From the NCBI GenBank assembly GCA_016801845.1, contig CM028926.1:10765001-10829000 (forward strand): a stretch of DNA of 64,000 nt, read 5' to 3'. The notes below the pieces were generated by a model. The model had not been told where the DNA came from. It worked only from the letters and a program-made list of their open reading frames with translations, and made no database searches. Positions 34,069 through 46,094 of this stretch are shown one piece after another; the first letter of the stretch is position 1; each line of letters begins with the position of its first letter. Origin of the DNA: Polydactylus sextarius. Taxonomy: Eukaryota > Chordata > Actinopteri > Polynemidae. The translations under genes and the position numbers were made by a program.

Positions 34069-37000
34069 TCATGTGTGAGTTCTCATGTGTTTATTTAGAC
34101 TCTGTTTGAAATGATAAGATTTACCACAATCAGAACAGCAATAAAGTTTCTCTCCCTCGTGAGCTTTAATGTGTCTATTCAAATCATTCTCTTCATGGAA
34201 AGATTTACCACAATCAGAGCAGCTATACGGTTTCTCTCCTGTGTGAATTCTCATGTGTCTATTCAGATGTCCTGTCTCATTAAAAGTTTTACCACAATGA
34301 GAGCAGCTATGAGGTTTCTCTCCTGTGTGAGTTCTCATGTGTTTATCGCAAGTTGATTTGAAATGGAAAGATTTACTACAATCAGGGCAGCTGAATGGTT
34401 TCTCTCCTCTGTGGATTTTCATGTGTTTAAGGAGAAATGATTTTCGAAGAAAAGTTTCACTGCAATCAGAGCAGCTAAATGGTTTCTCTCCTGTGTGAAT
34501 TTTTATGTGTCTATTCAGACGTCCCTTTTCAACAAAACTTTTACCACAATGAGGGCAGATATAAGGTTTCTCTCCTGTGTGAATTCTCATGTGTTTATGG
34601 AGATCTGGTTTGAAAAAAAAAGATTTACTACAATCAGTGCACCTAAACAGTTTCTCTCCTGTGTGAATTTTCATGTGTCTATTCAGACGAGTCTTATCAT
34701 AGAAAGTTCTATCGCAGCCTGAGCAGCTAAATGGTTTCTCTCCTGTGTGTGTTCTCACATGTCTAAGGAGAGATGACTTTCGTTGAAAAGCTTCTCTGCA
34801 ATAAGAGCAGCTAAACAGTTTCTCTCCTGTGTGAATTTTCATGTGTCTGTTCAGACGAGGCTTATCGTAGAAAGTCCTACCACAGTCAGAGCAGCTAAAT
34901 GTTTTCTTTCCCGTGTGTGTTCTCATGTGTGTTTTGAGAGCCGCTCTGAAAAAAAAAGTCTGAACACACTCAGAACAGCTAAATGGTTTCTCTCCTGTGT
35001 GAATTCTCATGTGTACATTCCGAGATGACATTTGACTAAATGTTTTGCCACAATCAGAGCAGCTATAAGGTTTCTCTCCTGTGTGAACTGTCACGTGTCT
35101 TTTGAGATCTGATCTGAAACAAAAACTTTTACTACAATCACGACATCTGTGAGGTTTCTGTCCCTTGTGAATTACCATGTGTTTTGTCAGATCTGACTTT
35201 TGATTGAATGTTCTACCACACTCACAACAGATAAATAATTTCTTCCCATTGATGTAAATCACAGAGTCATCGTTGTTTTTCAGAGTATTCAACTCTGACT
35301 GAGGTTCTTCAGTCTTGTCCCAATTTTCACTGTCATCAGTGTCTGGTCCAGAAGAGTCTGAAGTCTCATCATCTCTACCTGGTTGTAAAGGTTTGTCTTG
35401 ATCCAAGGTTTTTCCTGGTTCTGACTCTTCATAGTCGTCTCCATCAGCTTCTGTTTCCATCTGTTCAGTTGAGGTGCTCACTGAAGACTTTGTCTCTCTG
35501 TCCTTCTCTGTCTGGACCTGATGAAGCTGTGAGCTCAGAGGTTTCTCATCATCATCTTCATACTTCACATCAACAGGATCAAGAGGGAACTTGCTGACAT
35601 CAGCCTCATCAGGTCTTTGAAGCTGCTCTTCCTCCTGATCCATCCACAGTCCCTCCTGTTCCTCTTTAACGTTTGGAGGTTCTGGGACCTCCTGGACTAG
35701 ACTGGAGCTCCAGTCCTGCTGTTCAGGAGGAACCTCTTCCTTCTTCACCAACAGCTGCTGGACTTCTGTAATGAACAGTAAAGACACAGACTTTAGTGCA
35801 ACCAAATGACAAACTTGATGCCTCATAGTTGTTTATCTACTCTGACCAGGACAGTTACAATTCATTTCTGTGATAATCTTTAACCTGTGGCCAAACATGT
35901 GTTTTGTGACGTCACAATGACCTTTGACCACCGACATATAATCAGTCCATCCTTATTCCCAGTGAAGGTTTGTACTAAATTTGAAGAAACTCCCTTAATA
36001 TATTACAGTGGTCCCTCGTCTCTTCGCAGATTTCAACTACGAGAAGTGAAAATCCACGAAGTAGTAACCATATATTTGTTTGGCTTCTGTAAACCTTTAT
36101 AAACCCTCCCAACATCTTATGAACCTTTCCCAGTGTTATTTATTTTTTAGGCTAGAAATTGCTTGTTTAATCAAGAAAATAATTAAAATCTAAAACAATA
36201 AAAATACCTGTAGGCTGCAGAATCCCGTGACATAAATGTACGCATAGTAGCCACAAAAAAATGTGATACATCGAAGCCGAGAGAGGCGTGATACAGCGAG
36301 GGATCACTGTCCCGAGATATCACGTTAACAAAGATGGAGGAGACTCCACTCTGCAACACAAATGTAACATCAGTGTCTTTGTTGTCTTGAAGTCTTCTCA
36401 CTACTTTACTGTGTTGTGTCAACTCTAGTTAAACTCTGATACTTTGATCAACATTAAACTCTAACCTGGATCTTTATTGATTTACAGCTGTTGTTATATC
36501 TTAGACACATTAAATCAATTGCTATGGTTAAGTACATTTTTATCATGACATTCAGTTACCACCCAGACCATCATCTTATCCAGTGCAAGGACTGAAGTGT
36601 CCACATCAGGATCTTTAAAGACCCTATTTCATAACACATCAGGTCAGAATAACATGAACAGACTGTGACGATAACTGCAAATAAACAAGAAAGGTAAAAT
36701 TAAATACTATGTTGACTCAAATTAGAAGTTATCCACATCATATTTCGTTGATATCGTTGTAACTAAAGGCCCATTTATGCTCCCTGTACGTAAGGACGAA
36801 CATCCATACCTAACGCTGACAAACATCAGAGCTTCAGAGTACCCTACGTTGGTATGTTTGTTAATCAATACAGGGCAGTATATGCAGAGTTCCGAGCTAT
36901 GACGTCAGTTTAAAACAAAAACAACAAACATGGCGACCATGTAGGAGATCACAACGTACAATCTAAGAAAGATTTAAAAAAAAGAGCCAGAGCAGTAGAC

Positions 37001-37914
37001 GGTGATGGTCTGAGCAGCTGTTAAATACATCACAGTATGTGGTCGGAGATTTCTGATCTTCTTTGTTCCTGTCACTGGTCGCACCTTTACAACGCAACAA
37101 CAATCTGTGGACAACAAAGGAAATCAAAGTCATCCTGAATAAGAAGAGGAAGTTTTCTGAGACGGTAACAGGGAGGAAGAATCGCACCTTTTCTTCTGCA
37201 TGTAAACAGCTCCCTCCCTCGTCTGATACCTCTACAGTGTCCTTCACACCTAAACATACAAAAAGCAGCTGAATAGACTGAGGTGGCATCAATCCCAGGA
37301 TGCTCAGAACCTGTACCTGAGCTTTGTGGAGTTCTTCACTGGGTCGTCAGTATGAGTCCAAGTCTCCATGTCTGTTATTGTAGGATCATCACTGCACTGG
37401 ACCACATCAAGTTCAAGAGATTTGTTTTTTTCAGAGGAATAAACTTCATTACATGATCTCATCATCAGGTGATGGTAATTTGTTTGTTAAGAAAAAATGT
37501 TGAAAACTGTACACAAGTTAAATGATGCATAGAAATCCAAACCCTTTTTTCAGATATTTTTTTCTATAAATCTCAGGATGTTTGAGGTGAAAGATGCATC
37601 CACACATTTGAGACACGTGGACCATGGTTATCTTCCAACAGAAAAAATAATAAAGTTTTACAAACCCACACAGTAGATACCAGTGATACACCACTGGACT
37701 CACCGACTCTGTTCAACTGAACTCGAGGGTTGAAAGCAGCCTCCAGGTGTCTCCATCGCTGTATCTCTTGTCTTAAACCATCAATTTCATCCTCGTACTC
37801 CGCTGTGACTCTGTCAATGAGTCCACATATCTCTTCCACCGTGTCCATGGAGCAGCAACTCTCTTTTATCAGTCGCTGTTCAACCAACTCTCTCAACTTG
37901 TGTCCTGCAGACAT
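34069..37914 (-). CDS. ZNF-B: C2H2 zinc-finger protein, 14 fingers, longest in cluster
   Basis: Two exons (37914-37704 and 35765-34069) give 635 aa. Residues 1-70 form the N-terminal coiled-coil-like module, 71-245 the acidic linker, and about 248-635 fourteen C2H2 fingers that all keep the C-x2-C and H-x3-H ligands. Most are joined by canonical HTGEKP linkers. Helix residues (-1, 2, 3, 6) vary: finger 1 QSDK, finger 2 FSDR, finger 3 QSSV, finger 7 DTRR. The stop lies directly after the last H-x3-H, where the linker of a further finger has point mutations to TGA and TAG. The intron contains a pogo-like MITE. This is the most intact gene in the cluster. Nuclear DNA-binding is expected; targets are unknown. 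Confidence 0.88.
36006..36309. mobile_element. pogo/Tigger-like MITE in ZNF-B intron
   Basis: The left end reads CAGTGGTCCCTCG and the right end CGAGGGATCACTG, near-perfect inverted termini. The interior has 'gaagtgaaaatccacgaagt' and 'gatacagcgagggatcact', phrases typical of Tigger-related elements that I recognise. The element is about 304 bp with no transposase. TA is present on the left flank but not cleanly on the right, so one target duplication has decayed. Confidence 0.6.
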
Positions 37915-38047
37915 TTTCACAACCAAACAAAAACACGTGGTGGAAGGAAGGAGATCCTCCGAGACGCGGACCTAAACTGGAACAACACAACCAGAGCGAC
38001 TGTAGCGGAGACTGGACCAGGAACAACCGACCTTCTTCTACTTGGTG

Positions 38048-38054
38048 TTTTATA
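38048..38054 (-). promoter_or_regulatory. TATA-like box of ZNF-B
   Basis: TATAAAA on the minus strand in the shared cassette, with the same flanking sequence as the ZNF-A copy. Confidence 0.6.
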
Positions 38055-38065
38055 GCGGTTGGAGC

Positions 38066-38287
38066 TTAACTTGGTGCATTAGCGCCACCGACTGGTATGG
38101 AGTGTGGACTGGATGTAGAGGAAGATCTGGACAATAACTTGTTGGATCTGGAGTGTGAATATGACTCTAATTGTGTCTCTGTAGCTGACAGTGCTGACTT
38201 GTTCTCTCTAGAACAGATACATTCATTCTTCCTATTGCAGTGACACATAGAGACGTCTTTGTTTTTCAGTCTCAGTTTTAATTTCAT
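38066..38287 (-). CDS. small conserved ORF (73 aa) upstream of ZNF-B promoter
   Basis: Same predicted 73-residue peptide as the copy upstream of ZNF-A. It again ends inside the promoter cassette (final residues GGANAPS). Identity between copies follows from the recent duplication of the whole unit, so it is weak evidence for coding function. Confidence 0.25.
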   Translation of the reverse strand: MKLKLRLKNKDVSMCHCNRKNECICSRENKSALSATETQLESYSHSRSNKLLSRSSSTSSPHSIPVGGANAPS

Positions 38288-38799
38288 CAACTTTTAAACA
38301 AACTGAAGAAATCTTAATAATGACACTTCAAGATGGGGTCGAGGGTCAGTGCCAGTTCATTTTATCTGATGCTGTTTGTTCAGTTTCTGCATTTCACATA
38401 TTTACTGTTTCAATACAAATGGATTCAACTGTTCATCTGAGGTCCAGGACTTTAATAGCAAACGTCTAAAACATTTTGAAAACATATTTCTTGCTCTGCA
38501 ATCAACAATCAAATTCACTAACAAAAACAACTAAAGTGAAAATAAAAGATTCTTGATTCCAGACATGTTACAAACCATCCATCCATTAACTACACCATGT
38601 ATCCTGTTGAGGGTCATGGGGTGGAGCCCCTCGACGGGTTGCAAGTTTGGACAGATTAAAATAGTAACACGCAACACACTCATCAATCATGAACAATGTA
38701 GTTACTAAAGTAAAAGTAACAATACTTCAGTAAGAAAATACTCAATTATAAGTAAAAACCTGCAGAAAATGTCACTTCAGTGAAATTAAGTAATAACAG

Positions 38800-39840
38800 T
38801 CCATCTGTTAAACAATAGTAAGTAAAACAAACTCAAAGTAAAACAATAAAAGTTTTCATACAGTTCTCTGAAAGACCTGAGGACGAGATGGAAGATGGAC
38901 GACTCAGTCCTGGTGCACATCGTACATCACATGGAGTAAATTTAAAACAAACTTGAGGCTTTTAGGTTCCTCTCGGTAGTTGAACAGTTTAGTCAACTGG
39001 TTATTTATCATTGATTATGAAAAAAAGGTTTTTACATACTAAGTTGAGATTAACTGGAAGTTATTACTATACATTTAAACCAGGTACATATTAAATCCAC
39101 ATGTAACTTCAGATTCTGTGTAACTGATGACTGTCATCTTGTGGACAGTTACTGACATGACAGACTTGTCTCTGGTTCTGGATCTTGTCAGGTCCAGTGT
39201 AATAAAGCTCAGGACTGACATGAATGACTGAAATGACTCCAGCTAAGCTTAGATGTCCATTTACATTCCAATAAAGGTTAAGTGATAACATGTCTCTGAA
39301 GTTTGACTTTTTTCACTGTTACAATACTTATATGCAATTAGTCATCATATCTTACACTTCAAACAGAAACACATGCTCAGTAGTATGCATATGTGGTTCT
39401 TTAATATATTTGAATTGTACTTAATTGTGTTAATTTTTAATGGGGATACATGTGGCTGAAAATTTTTCTAACATTAACATTTTAATATAATATAATATTT
39501 CATATGTAATGTAATATTTTAGTCATTACAGCCTTTAGATTAATGTTGTTTGGGGAGGTGAGGTAGTTCACTATAGGCCCCTGTGGTACGGCCTAAACTT
39601 TTGTCCTTAATGGCATTTTTTCCCCTTATGTTACTTGTCCTTTGATACTTTAAGGAGTTTTGAAACCAGTACTTTTACACTTTTACTTGAGTAATGAATT
39701 CAAATACTTTTGACACCTCTGGCAACAATTCAATTCAATTCAATTTATTTTATTTATATAGCGCCAGGTCATAAAAACATTTATCTCAAGGCACTTTACA
39801 TAGAGACACTCATTGCATTGCAGATTTAATTATATTGTTT
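38800..39840. other. intergenic DNA between ZNF-B and ZNF-C
   Basis: Repeat-derived sequence without a gene. It shares blocks with 26800-27340 and 47750-48010 (for example around 'ggacgagatggaagatggacga'). A short CAATT-repeat segment and 'atttatatagcgccaggtca' at about 39723-39810 mark a very common fish interspersed repeat. Confidence 0.5.
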
Positions 39841-39844
39841 AGTG

Positions 39845-40687
39845 TTAAGGCTCATCTATTTCAAGCAAAATAATGTATAAAGCATTTTTATCTTGGCTGC
39901 ACATCTGCAGTGATGCATCATTTCTCTGTGTGTAAGACTGCAGAGTCAGATTTGTTCTGTGTTTCCCACAGTTTTCACAGAGAAACCAAATGATTTCTAT
40001 TCTGTGTGTGTTCTCATGTGTAATTTCAGAAATAATTTTCTCAAAAAGTTTGAGCACAATCAGAGCAGCTATAAGGTTTCTCTCCTGTGTGAATTCTCAT
40101 GTGGGATTTGAGAACTGATTTCAAACAAAAGGTTTTACCACACTCAGAACAGATAAATAATTTCTTCCCATTGATGTAAACCACAGAGTCATCTTTGTTT
40201 TTCAGAGTATTCAACTCTGACTGAGGTTCTTCAGTCTTGTTCCAATTTTCACTGTCATCAGTGTCTGGTCCAGAAGAGTCTAAAGTCTCATCATCTCTAC
40301 CTGGTTGTAAAGGTTTGTCTTGATCCAAGGTTTTTCCTGGTTCTGACTCTTCATAGTCGTCTCCATCAGCTTCTGTTTCCATCTGTTCAGTTGAGGTGCT
40401 CACTGAAGACTTTGTCTCTCTGTCCTTCTCTGTCTGGACCTGATGAAGCTGTGAGCTCAGAGGTTTCTCATCATCATCTTCATACTTCACATCAACAGGA
40501 TCAAGAGGGAACTTGCTGACATCAGCCTCATCAGACCTTTGAAGCTGCTCTTCCTCCTGATCCATCCACAGTCCCTCCTGTTCCTCTTTAATGTTTGGAG
40601 GTTCTGGGACCTCCTGGACTAGACTGGAGCTCCAGTCCTGCTGTTCAGGAGGAACCTCTTCCTTCTTCACCAACAGCTGCTGGACTT
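39845..40687 (-). pseudogene. ZNF-C: second exon with broken finger array, no first exon
   Basis: The acidic-linker exon (from acceptor at 40687) is open and near-identical to its paralogues. It encodes one complete finger (CSECGKTFCLKSVLKSHMRIH). The second finger runs CSDCAQTF then hits TGA at about 40041; a one-base shift recovers its helix and H-x3-H (KLHMRTH). A third finger remnant lies further on, again out of frame. No first exon or promoter lies between this exon and ZNF-D. About 650 bp 5' of the exon (40688-41336) match the same place in ZNF-D (43402-44047). ZNF-C is therefore a partial tandem copy of ZNF-D that could be expressed only by sharing ZNF-D's promoter exon. Confidence 0.75.
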
Positions 40688-41336
40688 CTGTAATGAACAG
40701 TAAAAGCACCAACTTTAGTCCAGACAAATAAACTTGATGCCTCATAGTTTTATCCCTACTCTGACCAGGACAGTTACAATTCATTTCCATGATAACTGTG
40801 GCCATGACCTGTGGCCAAAAATGTGTTTTGTGATGCCACAATGACCTTGACCACCAGAATATAATCAGTCCATCCCATCCCCTATTCCCAGAGATGGTTT
40901 TTACTAAATTTCAAGAAACTCCTCAATATATTACTGAGATGAAGATGAAGGAGACTCCACTCTGTGATACAACTGTAACATTAGTGTTTTTGTCATTTCA
41001 ACATTCCCATTATGTTTGGTTTCTTTGGAGTTTTATCTGTCAGACACCATTATGTTTTAGCTCCTTCTAACTGTATTTTTTAAAATAATATATTTATTTA
41101 CATTTCAACACACACACGTGTTTTTGTGAGAGTTGTGTGGTACATGGTGGTATCTGTTCTACCACACACACATAACTGTGCTTTGTGGTCTGTATCTTTC
41201 TTATACAGGCAGTTACGTCTTGGACACAATCTATTCTACAGAGTTCAGGCCTCAACTGAGCCTCCAGTCAAAACTGTCAGCAGCCACATATTGATTAAAC
41301 ATAACAGTATTCTCACATAATATAATAAAATCAACC

Positions 41337-42196
41337 ACATGATATGAAATGATTCCCATTGTCATAACTGAACATTGTAAACTGAATAGTTGGGAGCTTT
41401 GTGAAGACCCCATTGTGACCCATACTCACAATGTAAACTCACATACACCGATCCTGAAATAAATCTGATGCACTGATACATTTTGGTTCTTCTTGTGGTG
41501 GAACAGGTCCTCAGGTAATTTTCTTTAGTGAAAGTACAAACACAAGTCCAAAATGTTGAGAAAACACTTGTTTAACCTTTAACAATGTGTCACAATTATA
41601 CAATATATACAGGGATTTTATATGACTTGATGTGGAGACGTATCAAGTAACATGTAAAAATACTCAAAGTAGAAGATTCATTCTACTACAACACTTCAGT
41701 GAATGCACTTACATGACATGACATTCTCCACTGGGTTCAACTGAACTTCAACATCACAACAGTAAATAAAGTCATTTCATTGCAGATGTCATCATATTGT
41801 TTAGTGTTACAGCTCATCAGTTCTGGTCTGTTAATGGCTTCAATCATGAACAAGTATCTGCATAAAAAACTCAAGTTCTTTTTCTTTCATACTGACTATC
41901 TTGCCAAACAGTAGATGCAAAAGGTTGGTCACAAATCAAGCATGCCCATATCCTGCAGATCATATACATATTGTTAGTTTCACTGTTTAAAAGTTATAGA
42001 GGTCCAGGTTGGCTTACATTTATTATTTTATGGCTTTCATGGTATCAAGGTTACATAAAATGAGGGCTGCCATAAATTATACTCCTGAAAATAAAATAAA
42101 AGTTGAATGAATAAATGAATTTTAAGCAAATGAATACTAAGCAAAGTCATTTTTTAATCTTGGCTGAAATTCTACGTCTTACTGCAATCAGAGCAG
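41337..42196. other. spacer between ZNF-C duplication and ZNF-D array
   Basis: No gene is seen. About 41480-41640 resembles the 3' region of ZNF-A and ZNF-B (tail of the unit). The segment next to ZNF-D (42100-42196) carries the out-of-frame remains of one more finger. Confidence 0.45.
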
Positions 42197-44511
42197 CTAT
42201 ATAGTTTCTCTCCTGTGTGAATTCTCGTGTCTTTTCAGATATGCCTTTTCAGCAAAAGTTTTACCACAGTAACAGCAGCTAAATGGTTTTTCTCCTGTGT
42301 GAGTTCTCGTGTGTTTAATCAGAGCTGCCTGCTGGTTAAAATTCTTACCACACTCTAAGCAGCTATATGGTCTTTCTCCTGTGTGAATTCTCATGTGTAT
42401 ATTTAGAGCTGACTTTTGACTAAATGTTTTACTACAATCAGAGCAGCTATAAGGTTTCTCCCCTGTGTGGATTCTCATGTGTCTATTCAAATCTCCGGTG
42501 TCATTAAAAGTTTTACCACAATGAGAGCAGCTATAAGGTTTCTCTCCTGAGTGAGTTCTCATGTGTTTATTAAGAATTGTTTTGAAACGGAAAGATTTAC
42601 TACAATCAGGGCAGGTAAATGGTTTCTCTCCTGTGTGAATCCTCATGTGTCTTTTGAGATCTGTCCTATTATAAAAAGCTTTCCAACAGTCAGAGCAGCT
42701 AAATGGTTTCTCCCCTGTGTGAGTTCTCATGTGTTTGTTGAGAACTGTTTTCAGATGAAAAGTTTTATCACAATCAGAGCAGCTAAATGGTTTCTCTCCA
42801 GTGTGAATTCTCAGGTGTGTATTGAGATATCCCCACTGATGAAAGGTTTTACCACACTCACAACAGATAAATAATTTCTTCCCATTGATGTACTTCACAG
42901 AGACATCTTTGTTTTTCAGAGTATTCAACTCTGACTGAGGTTCTTTTGTCTTGTTCCAACTTTCACTGTCATCAGTGTCTGGTCCAGAAGAGTCTGAAGT
43001 CTCATCATCTCTACCTGGTTGTAAAGGTTTGTCTTGATCCAAGGTTTTTCCTGGTTCTGACTCTTCATAGTCGTCTCCATCAGCTTCTGTTTCCATCTGT
43101 TCAGTTGAGGTGCTCACTGAAGACTTTGTCTCTCTGTCCTTCTCTGTCTGGACCTGATGAAGCTGTGAGCTCAGAGGTTTCTCATCATCATCTTCATACT
43201 TCACATCAACGGGATCAAGAGGGAACTTGCTGACATCAGCCTCATCAGGTCTTTGAAGCTGCTCTTCCTCCTGATCCATCCACAGTCCCTCCTGTTCCTC
43301 TTTAACGTTTGGAGGTTCTGGGACCTCCTGGACTAGACTGGAGCTCCAGTCCTGCTGTTCAGGGGGAACCTCTTCCTTCTTCACCAACAGCTGCTGGACT
43401 TCTGTAATGAACAGTAAAAGCACCAACTTTAGTCCAGACAAATAAACTTGATGCCTCATAGTTTTATCCCTACTCTGACCAGGACAGTTACAATTCATTT
43501 CCATGATAACTGTGGCCATGACCTGTGGCCAAAAATGTGTTTTGTGATGCCACAATGACCTTGACCACCAGAATATAATCAGTCCATCCCATCCCCTATT
43601 CCCAGAGATGTTTTTTACTAAATTTCAAGAAACTCCTCAATATATTACTGAGATGAAGATGAAGGAGACTCCACTCTGTGATACAACTGTAACATTAGTG
43701 TTTTTGTCATTTCAACATTCCCAATATGTTTGGTTTCTTTGGAGTTTTATACTCTGTCAGACACCATTATGTTTTAGCTCCTTCTAACTGTATTTTTTAA
43801 AATAATATATTTATTTACATTTCAACACACACACGTGTTTTTGTGAGAGTTGTGTGGTACATGGTGGTATCTGTTCTACCACACACACATAACTGTGCTT
43901 TGTGGTCTGTATCTTTCTTATACAGGCAGTTACGTCTTGGACACAATCTATTCTACAGAGTTCAGGCCTCAACTGAGCCTCCAGTCAAAACTGTCAGCAG
44001 CCACATATTGATTAAACATAACAGTATTCTCACATAATATAATAAATTGATTCCAGTGACATGCAACCAAATTAATACACTACAGTATATCAAAACAAAC
44101 ATGAGTAACACTGAGCACATCATCATGTCCCACACATACCTGCTAACAGTCCCAACACAGGGTGATGGACTAACGCCACAGTAGATACCAGTGATACACC
44201 ACAGTGTGAAGACACCACCTGTATATAAGGTGACACGACAGGAAGAAAATATCTAAAACGAGCTTTAAACAGACCAGGACTCAGACTTTAGAGGACTCAC
44301 CGACTCTGTTCAACTGAACTCGAGGGTTGAAAGCAGCCTCCAGGTGTCTCCATCGCTGTATCTCTTGTCTTAAACCATCAATTTCATCCTCGTACTCCGC
44401 TGTGACTCTGTCAATGAGTCCACATATAGAATCAACTGTGTCCATGGAGCAGCAACTCTCTTTTATCAGTCGCTGTTCAACCAACTCTCTCAACTTGTGT
44501 CCTGCAGACAT
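42197..44511 (-). CDS. ZNF-D: C2H2 zinc-finger protein, eight fingers
   Basis: Two exons (44511-44301 and 43401-42197) give 471 aa: the N-terminal module, the acidic linker, then eight C2H2 fingers. The first exon is a hybrid, with IKESCC as in ZNF-A/B/E/F but VDSICG as in ZNF-G/H. The last finger ends HENSH followed by RRETI-stop, because two bases are missing after the first zinc-binding His. The second His falls by chance in a usable place. ZNF-F has the same kind of ending. Further finger sequence continues out of frame. The upstream cassette lacks the TATAAAA of the other units and faces ZNF-E across an inverted repeat. Confidence 0.82.
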
Positions 44512-46094
44512 TTTCACAACCAAACAAAAACACGTGGTGGAAGGAAGGAGATCCTCCGAGACGCGGACCTGACCCTCCGTGTTTCAGGTGCAGCGGTACC
44601 GAGATAAAATAGAGGCTCAGTCGAGAATCTGGAACAACAGAACCAGAGCGACTGTAGCGGAGACTGGACCAGAAACAACCGACCTTCTTCTACTAATCTG
44701 GGCCGAGTTCAACGAGCACGATACGTATCAAAATGATGAATTAATCAGAAACAGAGATGCGCATGACGCACGTCCTACGACGGTGAAACACCTCTTGATA
44801 CAGTCTAATAAACCGTCTTACATCCTCCACCGAGATGTAGAAAAAACAACAACATCTGGATTTATAAACGACATTTCTTCGAAGCCAGTACACACAGTTG
44901 TTTTCTTTCTTTCCTTCTTTCTTTCTTTGGTTGTTGTAGCGGTTGGTTTACCACATTTTGGCGCGTTACCGCCACCAGCTGGTCTGGAGTGTGGATCAGG
45001 ACAACCAAGTGAATCATCGAGAACAAGTTTAAAAACAGCAACTAGTTTTTAAAACCGGAAGTCTATTTTCATTCATCGCTATCGCCCCCTCCTGGAATCT
45101 AGATAGACTACAGCTCAAGGGCATTTCCGGTCTTTTGCTTCCGTTTCTAGAACCGGCAACGTCATCAGAGCAGGAGAACCACGAGGTCGGTTGATCCTTC
45201 ATCCTTCATCTGTCTCTTTTGTGGTGGTCACTGCCAACATAAAGAAAATAAATAAAGCTTCTGTCTCTTAACGTCCCTTGTTGTTTGCATTGTCAAAGTG
45301 TTGAAGACGTTATATTGTCAGAAGTTTAATGAGGAAAGACGAAGAGAGCAACAATATATCTTAAGGAAGAAAGATGGAGTTTGAATTAAAAAAAAAAATA
45401 CAAAGAAATACTGAAGGTGTTTTTGTTCCAGCATCGTAGGAGAACAGGGTTAGTCGATTTTTATTTATATATATTTTTATTTACAATTCACTCAGAAGTG
45501 GATGGATTCACTTGGTTGTCCTGATCCACACTCCAGACCAGCTGGTGGCGGTAACGCGCCAAAATGTGGTAAACCAACCGCTACAACAACCAAAGAACGA
45601 AAGAAGGAAAGAAAGAAAACAACTGTGTACTGGTTCTGACTGAAGGTCGGTTGTTCCTGGTCCAGTCTCCGCTACAGTCGCTCTGGTTCTATTGTTCCAG
45701 TTTCTGGACTGAACCTCTATTTTATCTCGGTACCGCTTCACCTGAAACACGGAGGGTCAGGTCCGCGTCTCGGAGGATCTCCTTCCTTCCACCACGTGTG
45801 TTTGGTTGTGAAAATGTCTGCAGGACACAAGTTGAGAGAGTTGGTTGAACAGCGACTGATAAAAGAGAGTTGCTGCTCCATGGACACGGTGGAAGAGATA
45901 TGTGGACTCATTGACAGAGTCACAGCGGAGTACGAGGATGAAATTGATGGTTTAAGACAAGAGATACAGCGATGGAGACACCTGGAGGCTGCTTTCAACC
46001 CTCGAGTTCAGTTGAACAGAGTCGGTGAGTCCTCTAAAGTCTGAGTCCTGGTCTGTGGGACTGTTAGCAGTTATGTGTGGGACATAATGATGTT
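44117..46094. repeat. large imperfect inverted repeat at the cluster axis
   Basis: The left arm (about 44117-45019) and right arm (about 45502-46094) each carry intron start, exon 1, 5' UTR and promoter of ZNF-D or ZNF-E in opposite directions. ZNF-D has about 170 bp in its upstream region that ZNF-E lacks, and ZNF-E lacks part of the intron start. The unique spacer is about 0.48 kb. Confidence 0.8.
45020..45501. promoter_or_regulatory. candidate bidirectional promoter between ZNF-D and ZNF-E
   Basis: The spacer between two head-to-head genes contains ACCGGAAGT (45054-45062) and, on the other strand, ACCGGAAAT (45123-45131). Both fit ETS/GABP sites, typical of TATA-less housekeeping or bidirectional promoters. 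It also has an AATAAATAAA near 45247, so a short unrelated transcript cannot be excluded. Function is inferred from motifs and geometry. Confidence 0.4.

Noticed and set aside
34111..35028. Long plus-strand ORFs opposite the ZNF-B finger array (similar ones near 42551-42874, 47318-47599, 59362-59685, 59914-60141)
   Set aside because: They are antisense shadows of repeated C2H2 codons. Their repeating pattern follows the 84-bp finger period and no start or splice context supports them.
41126..41320. 64-codon ORF repeated at 43843-44037
   Set aside because: The two copies lie in the duplicated ZNF-C/ZNF-D intron segment, so identity reflects duplication. No family resemblance or regulatory context.
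45651..45848. ORF starting MFLVQSPLQSLW across the ZNF-E 5' UTR, also near 32563 and 55797
   Set aside because: It overlaps the promoter and 5' UTR of the cassette and runs into the first exon in another frame.
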